Shown piece after piece: positions 23,318-35,700 of a stretch of 64,000 bases of DNA. The stretch spans positions 8,871,071 to 8,935,070 of the forward strand of contig NC_080731.1 of the NCBI RefSeq assembly GCF_019097595.1. Direction: 5' to 3'. This DNA comes from Hemibagrus wyckioides. Taxonomy: Eukaryota; Chordata; Actinopteri; Siluriformes; Bagridae. A model generated the notes under the pieces. It worked only from the letters and a program-made list of their open reading frames with translations, searched no databases and was not told the DNA's origin. The position numbers were made by a program, and so were the translations under genes. Positions within the stretch are counted from its first letter, which is position 1. Each line of letters opens with the position of its first letter.

Positions 23318-23864
23318 CACTGATCAGGCATAACATTATAAGCACTGACAGGTGAGGTGAATAACACTGATTATCTCCTCATAGTTAGTGGGTGGGATAT
23401 ATTAAGCAGCAAGTGAACATTTTGTCCTCAAATGGTGTTTTGTGTCAGATGTGTTAGAAGCAGGAAAAATGAGCAAGTGTAAGGATTTGAGCGAGTTTGA
23501 TGAAGGGCCAAATTGTGATGGCTAGACGACTGGATCAGAGCATCTCCAAAACTGCAGCTCTTGTGGGGTGTTCCCGGCCTGCAGTGGTCAGTATAAATCA
23601 AAAGTGGTCCAAGGAAGGAACAGAAATGAACCAGAGACAGAGTCATGGGTGGCCAAGGCTCAATGATGCACATGGGGAGCGAAGGCTGGCCCGTGTGATC
23701 GGATCCAACAGACGAGCTACTGTTGCTCAAACTGCTGAAGAAGTTAATGCTGGTTCTGATAGAAAGCTGTCACAGTGCATGATGGGATCAGGGCTGTTTT
23801 GGCAGCAAAATGGAGACCAAAACAATATTAGATGCGGTGATCATAATGTTATGCCTGATCGGTG
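23318..23864 (+). mobile_element. Internally deleted Tc1-like element, copy B
   Basis: The element is flanked by TA on both sides. Its ends are inverted: CACTGATCAGGCATAACATT and AATGTTATGCCTGATCGGTG. It encodes an N-terminal helix-turn-helix part of a Tc1 transposase ([37 protein letters not shown]) and then runs straight into 3' sequence (GGGATCAGGGCTGTTTTGGC). The DDE catalytic domain is deleted, so it is non-autonomous. Confidence 0.88.
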
Positions 23865-24179
23865 TAAAACATACCCGATAGGGGTCGCTGTGTCTCGGGG
23901 GTAAAAAAAAAAAAAAAATGCCCCGTATAAAGACGCTGGAATTGGCAGCTTAGGATACACATTTGCAACCTTGTTTCAAATACAAAACGAATATACAGAG
24001 CTACTTTATTTCAATACAAGGCTGATGTACTGATATACAGGGCTAAGACTGAGAAGAGTGTTTACTTAGAAGCGAGAAAAATAACATCTTATTAGGTTCA
24101 TTGTGTGCTTCATACAGGTTTTTAATTCACCTGTCTTTCCTTAATGAACCCAGACTCATCTCCCTACAGGTGAGCTCGC

Positions 24180-24683
24180 ACCGTCAACGTTGTTTTTTTT
24201 TTTCTCTCTCTCTCTCTCGTCTTATGACGTCTCACTTCTGGCGTGACGTTTTCGGATGAATGACGCTTCAAATATGAACCGGAGCCGTCGAGGCTTCACG
24301 CGCTTTAGCGGAACAGTGCGCGTTCACATGAAGACCTAAAGGTCTGCGGAAGCAAAAGTAAAGAAAAAAAAAGAGGGGGAAACGGAAGGTAAATTTCTTT
24401 TGTTTTTGTCTTAATGCAGATGTGGAATCTGCATTAATCTCTCGTTTTAACACCCCCCCCCCCCCTCTCCCCTCCCTCTTTGTTGTTATCTTGGTTAGTT
24501 TGTGAACTTTTGCTCAGCCGGAATATAGTGAGCTCACGTGTAAACCGCTGCATGTGTTTACTTCGGCTTTCAAGTGCTTGTAATCGTGAAGTACCAAAAT
24601 ATGCACCAGACGTCATTTTGCTTTTTGCTTCTTCTAGCAGTCTCGGAAGAGGAACAGCTGGAGTAAATCGTCCAGTTTTAGAA
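24180..24683 (+). promoter_or_regulatory. slc4a4: Probable slc4a4 upstream promoter and 5' UTR (B-type)
   Basis: CpG-richer sequence (for example AGCCGTCGAGGCTTCACGCG and GAACAGTGCGCGTTCACATG) precedes the first coding exon. TCACGTG at about 24534 is an E-box-like site. A possible non-coding exon could end at 24388 (GGAAG|GTAAAT), and a possible acceptor CTTCTTCTAGCAG ends at 24640. Alternatively the 5' UTR is unspliced. No TATA box was identified. This is inference. Confidence 0.45.
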
Positions 24684-24703
24684 ATGAGCGGCGCAAAGAC
24701 CAA
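24684..24703 (+). CDS. slc4a4: slc4a4 exon with in-frame upstream start (MSGAKTK)
   Basis: ATGAGCGGCGCAAAGACCAA is followed by a strong donor GTAAGTG. Joined to the exon at 30212 it reads MSGAKTK followed by [10 protein letters not shown], adding seven residues before the classical NBCe1-B start. The junction also makes CCAAGATGG, a strong initiation context, so translation could start at either ATG. The same frame stays open upstream to about 24480. Mammalian NBCe1-B begins at MEDEAV. Confidence 0.65.
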
Positions 24704-24823
24704 GTAAGTGAACGCTGCATTCATTTGTGCCATGTTCCATACAATTTTTTTCTACTCTCAGGTTACAGCAACCAGCTCCTGGGCAGAATGAATACATTCA
24801 GTGTTTAGTTTATACTGCATATG

Positions 24824-24865
<42 letters not shown>

Positions 24866-26216
24866 ATGTGATCGAAGTCCTTTATCAAGTAAGTAAACTT
24901 TCATTTCTGCAGGTCATTTAAGGCTCGTGCACAGTGGTGAATGAACACCTACTCTATTTCTGAGTAAAAGTGCAGCTAAACACTGTATTGTGTAAGACGT
25001 GATTTTAGTGTTTCAGCACATCAGTACTGGTGTAATAATGCAAATCTCTACGATGCAGAATTATATGCATGTTGCATAAGCCTGTACTTTCTCTCACTTT
25101 GTTTTTATGATTTCTAAACATAGAACCCCAAAAAAAGGCACATAAGAAGGAAGTTAAGCAACAGTTCATTTTTTCTTCTTCTGGATTTCCTTGCTTGTGA
25201 AAGACTCTGACTCTTTAGAACAAGCCGCTACGTAAAATCCTTAGATCTCAACCTTTATCCATAATGATGGCATTAGAATTAGTTCACTGGCTTCACTGCA
25301 AGACTGATTTTTAAAAATAAGTGTCCCCCAAAATAGTCGATCGCTGGATGAGTAATGTGACAGGTTTTAAAGTGACCTCTTTTTCCCCCCCTGCAACAAC
25401 CACTAATTTTGCATTAATAAATTACTCCTGAAATGAGATTATTATTATTTTGTTTTATTGATCTTTGAATTGGTGCAGATCCTTACCTATAGTTGGGCAT
25501 TTACAGAAGAACTGACTTTACTGATTTGTGTGTAGATATGGCTTTTTGCACCAGAAGAGTAGAACGTGATTCAAGCATAGAGCTGTAAGAGGTTCTGACA
25601 GTGATACAAGTGCAGAACTGGAACACACACACATGCACAAAGCCAGAACTAATTTGAGAGTTAGTATTCAGGTGTATTACAAACATAGACACACATGTAC
25701 ACACTCACATAGAGAGAGAAAGAGCCACGTCTTGACACGAGAGTACAGTATTTGCAGCCAGGAGTCCAACAAATGCGACAGTGTTCAGGTGTAATGCAAT
25801 GTACATGTAGAGTGTAATGTACATTTCTGTATTTCAGTCATCAATGGCGTGCCTTTTATTTATTTTCTTTTACCCTGAAGTTCTCAGAAACTTCCTGACG
25901 TTATTTGGCTGTGTTTCAGTGTTGTGAGGACAAATAGACAGCTAACATGAGACTACATGTCACATTCAGCAGGATTATGGCATACTGTTATTAAGCATAG
26001 GCGTACATGTTGGCACACATTGCCAGTGGGAACTTTGCTGCCGGCAGTTCTGCAGTACGCTTGTTTTTTCTGGGTTTGTTCCATAGGTGGCAATGGAGTT
26101 TTGGGGGAGGCAGAAAACTAGCGAGGGCCAAAGCAAACATCTGAGTATTTATAGCACAATGGATGTGTAATCAATACACATGAACCTTCATACTAGTGCC
26201 AGTATGCATAGACATG

Positions 26217-26265
<49 letters not shown>

Positions 26266-26702
26266 GGATAAAACTTTTTATTATCCTGTAAAACTGAGAC
26301 TCTTAACAGGGTTAGTCAGTGTTACATAGTATACCTACCTACAATATTCATGGAAACCATCCTATGATGTCATGTCCTGTGAAATTGATATATCCTTATA
26401 GTGACTGAATCATCATGTGCCTAATTAACATTTTAACACAGAATTCGCTTACTAATTTGTTTCGGATGTTCTAGACACGTCTATCTGCATGTTATTTTAT
26501 TTCATGAATGCAAAGGTCTTAGTTATGAAGTTTTGCTTCTTTCACAAGTTCTCTGGAGAAAGACGGTTTGTGGAAACAGCAATTTTGGAAGATTTGCTGT
26601 TTATATGTAAACAGATATTCCATAGTAATAGCGTTTCTTTGCCATTTTGCTGACTCAGGACAAGTGTGTATGCATGTAGCGTAAACTCTCTGTCTCTCTT
26701 TA

Positions 26703-26749
<47 letters not shown>

Positions 26750-29700
26750 GACATACACACACAGGCTCGCTTTCTATCTCTCTGTCTCTCTTTGTCTTTG
26801 TCTGTCTCTGTGTTTCTTTGGCCCCCTTTGTCTTTCTCTCTCTATTGCTCTCTCTCTCTTTATCTCTCGCATCCCCTTCCTTCTCTTCTTACATGCACAG
26901 TGCTTAGAGACGCATGAGGGAAAGACTCTAGGTCCAGACCGACATTTCACGCTTGCAGTACTTTGTATATTTCAGCAATTTTCAAATAGTTTGCTGAATA
27001 ATGCACTTTATGATGATCTGAGAATTTCAGTCAGGGGTTAAATGTTATATAACTTCATTGGAGTTAAAATGTAATTATTAACTAAATTAATATTATGTAA
27101 TGGAATTACCACTTGGTTTAGAAGACACATGCTCTGTGTAATACCTTTATGAGCTATAAAATTCATTATTATTACAGTTGTAACCTGATAATTGGCCTTT
27201 TTTGCAGCCTCTGATATTATATGCATCTTTTATTAATTAAAAATATATAATAATAATAAGCTTATTGGTTGTACACTAATAAGTTAAAATCTCAAGACTT
27301 CCCAAACACTTCCAGAGCACTCGGTCACTTTGGATATTCAGCTTCAGCTGAATCTCAGTGAGGAAAAAATGCTCTGATGATCTGTGACAGGGACAAACTT
27401 TGGTGTCTTTAAGAGGTAAAAGCATTCTTCAAGTCTGGCTGACTAGAACAGATAAAAGATGCGTGTCTCAGGGGTACAGTCACTGCAATCACATCAACCA
27501 GATCCATCCTTCCTGGCTGTGTTGATTGTTTTAATTTGTATTTATGTTATTGCAAACATGCGATTACAGATTATGTTGCCAGATAATTTGAGAGTTTTTT
27601 GTTCTAGCATGATTTGGTTATGAAGAAGGAAAAAAAAGTGTTAAAATGTTAACTAGGCTCATGCTGATTCACCATAAGGATATATCAATATCACAACAGG
27701 TGACATCACAAGATGGTTTCCTAGAATATTGTAGGTACATATTCCAGGTATTGTCAGTACTTTTATAACACTGAACAACCCTGTTGTTACTTCAGGTTGG
27801 TTTGGATAATAAAATGTATTGTTTCACACTAGATCTTGGATCATTTTTTATGCAGCACGACTGCTGCTTATTTGTTACATAGTTCGATATGTACTTAAAT
27901 ACACAAGTATTATCATGACAAAGTGCTTTGTGATGACGTTTAGCACGATATTGTTATGATACAAGATATCACGATATTGATAGACAGCACATGTGAGCAG
28001 CAGTAGTGTTCCTGGAGGCTGTTTTATCCCCAAGACAGCTTATGTTTGAGGTTTGAAGTCAGCATTGTATGGAAGCTCTATGCTTAGACGTGGCAGTCCA
28101 GTTATTTTGATGCGACGGCTTTAGCAAGGATTATGAAACCTCAAACACACCTGCTGCCCTGCAGAAAAATATCTTCTAAAGAAAGTTTAAACCCCAGGAC
28201 CTGTCATCAGATTCAGAGTTACATTCCTCACTCTTGTAACTATATATTTTCTATTAGTTGGACTGTAGTTACTGAGTAATTCGTACTAATTGCTAAATAA
28301 CGTGTTTTACAATGAAAACAAGCTGGAACGATTAGCTTCCAGGCTGATTTGCTAGCATCTTCTTCACTGTTTTGAATAACAGTCAAACATCACAACCTAA
28401 CTGTGTCTAGCTAACTTGCTATGTTAGCTCGTACTTTGCTCACTCTGTCAAAGCCTGTTGGCGACTACATGTGAACAAATATCATGTACACTAAAAAGTG
28501 CCCTAGATTTCTGTTTTATTTTTTTAATATCAAGCCATTATGTTTTGAGTATGTGAAGATTCTCAGTCATCTAGGTGCTATAATCTGGAAGTTGAGTCAT
28601 GACAACTGGACTTCTTTCGAAATGTTTCATTACTCATCCGAGCAGAACAAGGTATAATTTGTTGCTGTTGAAGATTAACTATAAATGTAAATGTTGCTTT
28701 ATGAGGTTTGTACCATGAAGGTGATGTCAAAACACTTCAACTCACATGTAGGTCATAGAGTCATATAGATTGTGGCAAATCTCCGTTTAAATGTGCCATA
28801 CTACTCTGTTTGTCTTCATGTCATGGCTGTTTTTTTGTTTGTCTTTGGACTCCTTTTTTTATCTAACACTTCAGAAAGTTTCACGTGTCATATCCTGCAA
28901 GGAAGCCCCAAACCATTAGGTTTTAGCTGATTAGAGTGAACGGCTTCACTCCTGCCTATGCAATGCAAGGCCATTTCTGTGCAGATTTATATGCAGATTG
29001 AACAGTTAAGCTTAAATAGGGATCTGTAAATGGCCTCATAAGCACTTTTCAGAAGGAGTGTTGGGGTGTACTGTCTGAGGAGGTGAGTACATCGTTGAGG
29101 GAAAGTCCATTGAGTTGTTTAAACGATCCGGGTGATTAGGGCTGGAGTTGTTTGGGGTTTTGTTGAACTGAACTTCACTACTATTGGACTTCTTTTTCAG
29201 CCATCAGTCAGGTTATGTAAGTTATTACAGAGAATGGCAAAAGCACAAATTGTGGTATTTATTATGCTTTAACTACAGTAAAAGTAGTAGGAAGGATATG
29301 TTGTTACATGAGCGAGGAATGCAAGTGTTTGAGTTTAAAAATAGGGTTAAAAGGGGACCAGGTATTCATGTTGAATGTAATAAGTCTTTATAACCCAATA
29401 GTTTTGAATGCTTGAATGCTTTGACAGTATTTCCAGTTCATAAACAATGTACTTGTTTGAATACATTCCTATAACAATACTTTATTTCATAACAGTCACA
29501 TGTCAAGTTGTTCATTAATAGATTCAAAATTTGTCAAATAACTGTGGTTTAAGATGAATAGCACACTTAGGGCTGTGCATTTATATGAAATAAATCCACG
29601 CCTACCTTCTTCGTACTAACACAGACCACATACAGTTTTGTTCTTTGTTCATTTTTAGATATTATTTAGTAAATGACATGTATTACATGTCTGCTATACC

Positions 29701-32700
29701 TATTATAAGAAAGCCTAAAACAGGAAATGAGCTCTATATTATACCCCCAAAACAAGCTCACCTAATCCTCACAGAGCAGATGATTGCACGCTAGCCATGT
29801 GCCGACCCACCTGTCTGTTGTCTTGGTGTGTGTTAGGATGTGCGTCTGCTTATTTAGGTCAGAGGACGTCTCCCTCTATGCAACATGTGAGTCTAAGCTT
29901 GCTTAGAGTGTTTTCTGACCACGTGGAACCTTTGCGGCTCATCAGAGTCAATTAGCATCTAACAGGGACTCTCAGCCTGCCCCCATCCAATGGATTACCC
30001 TCCTGTGTCCTACCAGTACCTTCCCCCCTGCTAGCTCCCCTTCACCTAGATCCAGGTCCAAAGCTGGAACTGCCATCATTGTTAGTGCGAGCTGCTAACC
30101 TGGGAACATGGCTGGTAACATGTTGCAGGTAAACCAGCCGAGGGGCTACGGCTCCATGCTGTCCCTAGAAGAAAAATGCGAGCAATCTTTCTTCCTCTTC
30201 TACTATTACAGGATGGAAGACGAGGCCGTGTTGGACAGAGGGGCGTCCTTTCTCAAACATGTGTGCGATGAGGAGGAAGTCGAAGGTAAGATCTCTAACA
30301 TGATTTTTTTTTTTAAAAACTAGATGGTCAATGTGTGATTTTCTTTTGCATTCATTGAGTAAAGAGAAGTCTTTAATGAAGTCTGATACTTGATCATTAT
30401 CCAGGTTTAAGGTGGAGTAATAAACATTATTTCAATCTATTTCAATTAGTACTAGCTCATCTCACTCAGTACTGATATATATTCATGTTTATTCACCTTC
30501 AAAACGTTCAAATTCAGTACCATTATAACTTTCAGTACTTGCTCATCGGCCCAGTTTTTAGTATTAAAGATTTAGCAAACCGGTAGCATATGGTATTGTG
30601 TTTACTTCTCTACCTGTCTGCTAATGTAATGTAGACTTTTGGCTAAAACCCAGAATCGCTCTATAATTAATGGACCCTGAGTTAAAAAGTCAGTATTATA
30701 GACTTCTCTTTTTTTTGTTGCCATAGAATAGTGTTACACCCAAATTTTCTCCCAAAGCAGGATAATCTGATTAGTAACAAGGGAAGTTCTTAAAATTGCA
30801 CAATGAGTGAAGTTAAGTTTAGTTGTTAGTAGTTAGTAGTTTGGGCTAGTAGTTTTGTTAGTAGTTTGGGCTAAGAGATACAGTATATCCCAGATGCTAG
30901 TATTCGGTGAAACAGCAGTTTTGGAATTAATCTAAACACTGTCTTAACAGCCAGAAAGCATTAAAATATTTCACTCTAAACTCACATGATTATTTTTCAA
31001 AGCTGTGTGACTTTAATGTGGTCTGAGATTGGATATTTATCTGATTCACCCCCATTTTATGTGTATTTGGGGTGCCAGCTTTGGCTAGTTTGACCGGTTT
31101 GTGTGTGTGCATGTGATTGCGTGTATAGGTGTGTGTGTGGGTCGTCTCACATTTTAATTAGCACAGAAGTTATAGTGACAACCACAGAATCTTGCTATTT
31201 GCCACCTTCTTGCCAACAAGCTGTTAGCTGACCTTCAGCACAAGCAGTCTTTGGATTCTATTTGTATTTACTTTATTTATGCTCACTGGTTATTGAGTCA
31301 TATGAGACATAGCTAATGCCTGATGTTGTTTTTTTAACATCAGACCAGTTCTTAGAAACCCACAGATATCTATACAACAATGTAATAAAGCAATACAGCT
31401 TGTAATATGAACATCAACATCAGAAGGATAAAGGAAAGTCACCTTCTTGCACCGTGTCTTAAATTTAAGCTAGCGTAAATAGGCTATTTAGCTGTTAGCA
31501 GTAGCATTCAACAGAAATGTTGCTACAGCCATATCTTCTGATGTTTACAGTGCATTATCAGCCACCGAGGCTACATTATAGCAACACTATTGAGATGTCA
31601 GTGATGGATGTAAAACTGATGGCCTTCTGTTAAGAAAACACATAGCTTAAGTACTTCGTCAGTACACACAAGGTTGTCTTGATATGTTAGGTCAGATCTT
31701 TTCATTATGCCCAGAAGGATATTCTCATATGAGTAGAGAGACAGAGGTGTAATATGCTGAGATTAGTATGGATATCCAGGTTTCTTCTCCTCTTCTCCTA
31801 TGCTTACTTTATTACGGCTGTGATATTTCCTTTCACCTCCGAATGAACTCTCACACAATTCTTCCCTGCTTCCTTTCACCAGAGGATACTGAGTGTTCCC
31901 AGGTTTTGAAACTTAAATCACTTTTGGTGGACGCTTCCTATTCTACTTAGCCCTCACTTGAGCTAAGCATGAGTTCATGTGTCAGCCATGCTAAAGGAAT
32001 GCATTCCCTTAAAAAAAAAAAAAATAAACAGGAATTTCTGAAATATGCAAGACAAAAAGCATTCTCATTCCTAAGACTTCGCGTTTATGACGTGAAGAAA
32101 AATGGACACGCGCCTAAGGAGCTGGTCAACGCTCTGTGCTTTTCTTATGACATCATAAATATGAGCAGCGCCTGAGGAGTTTCAGTGCATGTTCTCCGGT
32201 TGCCTCCCACTTCCCAGAAGCATGCTGGCATGTGGATTGGTTGTGTTAAATTCCCGCTAGGTGTGAATGAAGGTGTGAATGTTTGTACATGGTGTCCTTC
32301 AGTGGACCGGCTTCCCAGGCTGAACTTACTGAAGATGACTAACTCGCTTTTTCTCTAACTGAATTAAAGTTGAGCTATGAATATTTATAAATCTTCTTAA
32401 AATAAGGATATGCTATATGTGCTGATTTTGCTTTGAGGTAGTGATGGGAGTTAGCAAACATATAGTATCATGATGTTGAAGACTTTTTATGAAACTTTAG
32501 CCTCAGCTCATCCACTTCAAGTTTTCTATTCTGACATGCTTTTCATTTGTTTTCAATTCAGTACTTTTTTATCTATAAGCAGCTTTACAGATATTCAGAT
32601 ATTACCATCCTCATAGTCAGGATGTTTTTTTGTTTTTCACACCATTCTGTGTAAAATATTAATTTACACACGGACTGAGCAAAGGTGTAAAGGTGTTCTT

Positions 32701-35700
32701 AATAACATGTTCAAGGGGTGTATGTATTTAGTTTGGTTTGAATATATTTTTTAAAAGGAGGATTAAATAAGAGTAAGGAGGAAAAGTGAAATAAGTGGTA
32801 AAAGAAACTGGTTTATATGCAGTTAGCTATTGGTAGATTTTGTGGAAGTGCTGATGGTACTATTAGGAATGCGTATTTCAACATAATATATTTTATATCT
32901 AAAATGAGTCATAGTCACTGTATTAGCATGCTGGAGAAGTGTGCATCTGTGTTGCTCTTGTGGAACCCCATGTTCCAGCAGCTCTGTTATTTGGGGAAAC
33001 AAGAGGTGCTGACTCTGGAAGCCCACAGCGTTTGGCCAGACTCAGGCTATTAACTTTCACCACTGACAGTCTGTGTGCGTGTGTGCCACTTTAATTCACA
33101 CTGCTTTCTATGGGTTTGCCCAAAAGGACAGGATGTCTGGTACAAAGCCGCCTTCCACCCTTCCACCCTCCCTGTTTCTTCCGTTACCTTTTTTCACATT
33201 CACTCCCTTTTCCTTATTTTACTCACTCGCCATCAATGTGACCCCCCCCCTCCTACATCTTGCTCTTTTTTTTCCTCACTATCTTATTCTATCTCATTTA
33301 ATGTCTGGCACCATTACAGTCAAGTCATTTTGCAGATCAGTAACTAAGCATGTGCCTAGAACTGTTTCATTTATAACCAATGCTGCATATTTTCCCGTTG
33401 GATTTAACTCCAGTTTCATTTTAAGTGTGAATGTAAACTAGAAATTCAACCTTAAATGCAACCTTGAAAACTATCCAGCATTCAAAAATACAACATTCGA
33501 CATTCTAAAACATTAAACATCAATCTAAATGCAGAGAGTACTTTTCTTTTCATAAAACGTTTCTCATTGGAAGTAAAGGCAAAGGAAGTTTCCTTAATAA
33601 CAAATCTAGCAGAGATGCCAAAACCCCCTGAAGTTTATTTGCTGAATCAGTCTGTTTTTCCATCTTGGTCAATTAATCTGCATAATCGGAATTTCTGACC
33701 CAGCAACAGTTAATGTTAGTTATCTAATATACTATTTATCAAATCCAGTTGATAATCAATGGCTCAGATCTAATCATTTACCCGTCATAAGTTGAGTGAG
33801 ACCTTAAATGCTTTCCAGGGTTAATAGACTAGGTAGAATGTCTTTATAATTTGCATTGAAATAGCTTTTTAAAATGTGAGGGTTAATGTCCTCCTGGCTG
33901 TTTTTGTCAACTTTTTAGAGGGATTTTTAACCTACTTGTAGCAGTTTATTTTACAACATGGTAGGCACTTAATGTTTAATAGGTAAGAGAGTAGCAATAA
34001 AAAGGCATTTCTTGTACCTACTATGTATAATGGACTTTAGTATGCAGTAACATATCTAAAACCACATGGTTCGTACAGCAGTAATGGTTTACATAATTCA
34101 GTAATAATTTTTACAGGTTAATATTTATATATATAAAATATTATAAAATATATATTTTGCAAGTTAAAAGTGTAAATACTTAAATACTTAGCTGAAGTCA
34201 AAAATATACCTGTCAAAATTCAAAATTTTTTTGAAAATAGTAGTATAATAGTGGTAAGAAGTACTAAAATTTCATTAAATTTATGCATAATTGAGTGAAA
34301 AGAGTATGCTGAGTGCAATACAAGTGTAATAATGCTTGTAAATATGTATAGTTATTCGATGTGTAACTATGAGTAAGTGCCTATTGATGATGTCAGGTTT
34401 CTAACCTTTATTTAAAATGAATTAGACATTTTGCATATAACTAGTATCAAGTATAACTTCAACTTACTAAAACTAAATATTTGCTTAATAAGTTTACAGA
34501 AGTTTATATACTTGTATCAACAAGTCCTCAAATACTGATTGCTCATAAAATAGTAAATACAAACTAATTACTATAGTTTCTAAAATTCAACATAGAACGA
34601 ACATTATTAGCTAATACTAATAGCTATTTTTATTGATTATTATTTTTGCCAATACCAATTTCCATTTCAGACACAGGTTTATGAACTTTTGTCCAACCAA
34701 GTAACAAAATAGCTCATATTTAAGTGGCGTAACTACTGTGAACAACTGTAAGTCTACAGTTCAGATAATTTTAGCCTCAAAACCTCAACATGGAATGCAG
34801 TAGAGCCATTTTTTATTTCACAGTAACTGCACTTTACATTACTTATTGTAACCTATTGTACATATTGTACTGTGATATTAGACCTTAGTCAAAGAAAAGG
34901 CTATAGGCCAGCTCTGTGCAAAATAGCATTAAAATCATAAATGCCCAATAAAATCTTAGGGCTTGGTGTATATTTTTGCAAGTGTAGTGTTGTGCGTGTT
35001 GTATGTGTAGTAACCGATGTGAAAAGTAATAATTGAAATTGATAATAATTGAAAGTGATAATTGAAAGTGATTATTACCAAACTGCTTCAGGAGATGCAT
35101 GCTCTGATTGAAAAGAGTAGATTAGTTATAAAAGTCCAGTAACCCTTACAAAAGTATACAATTATTAGATATTCACTTGTAATGAAATGCTTATTAGTAA
35201 TGCCATGTTTAAAAAGTCTTAGCATCATGTGCTGCTTTATATGTGTTCGCCATTCATTTTCAAGAACCACATCACTAATAAATTCTGAGACTGATATTCA
35301 CTTAATTAGCATTATTAATATTATTAATTAACACTAAAATCCCGTGAACTTCAGAGTAATTGCAATGTTTGTGCTTGTGTAATGTATACTTTGTAATCTA
35401 TAGTTTAGAATAATAAACCAAGCACACTGAACCTGTATTAACTGCTATATTATGTCATACAAAATTAGTTAAGGACCAAAATGAACTAATGCCTTAATTA
35501 CGTTTTTGTTGCTACTCTATCTTTGTTCGCTTGCGATAAGTGTTAAGCCTACCTTCTTGTATTGTTGCTTTGTGATTACTCTGCTGGATCTTATTTATAT
35601 TCTGCACCCTTGGAACAAGTGAAATTTCTTCCAGAGATCCATAAAGTTCATCTTATCTTAATCTGTTTGTAGGGTGGGCAGTAAGGCTGAAGGTCCAATT

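Larger units (their letters stand above)
24704..30211 (+). other. slc4a4: slc4a4 intron 1
   Basis: About 5.5 kb without further recognised exons. It holds (GA)n at 24826-24858, (TAA)n at 26219-26263 and a roughly 200-base pyrimidine tract at 26690-26890. No transposon was identified. Confidence 0.55.

Noticed and set aside
23497..23904. A 135-residue open frame as a real gene
   Set aside because: It is the N-terminal part of a Tc1 transposase inside an internally deleted element, with the rest of the frame being terminal repeat and flank.
26519..26917. Arg/Glu-rich and Ser/Leu-rich frames on both strands
   Set aside because: Both are translations of a (TC)n/(GA)n tract.
30108..30211. In-frame upstream extension [16 protein letters not shown]... 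running into [10 protein letters not shown], as an alternative slc4a4 first exon
   Set aside because: The interval just before MEDEAV is a clear pyrimidine tract ending TACTATTACAG, so it is better read as intron. An intron-retained or local-start transcript remains possible but is unsupported.
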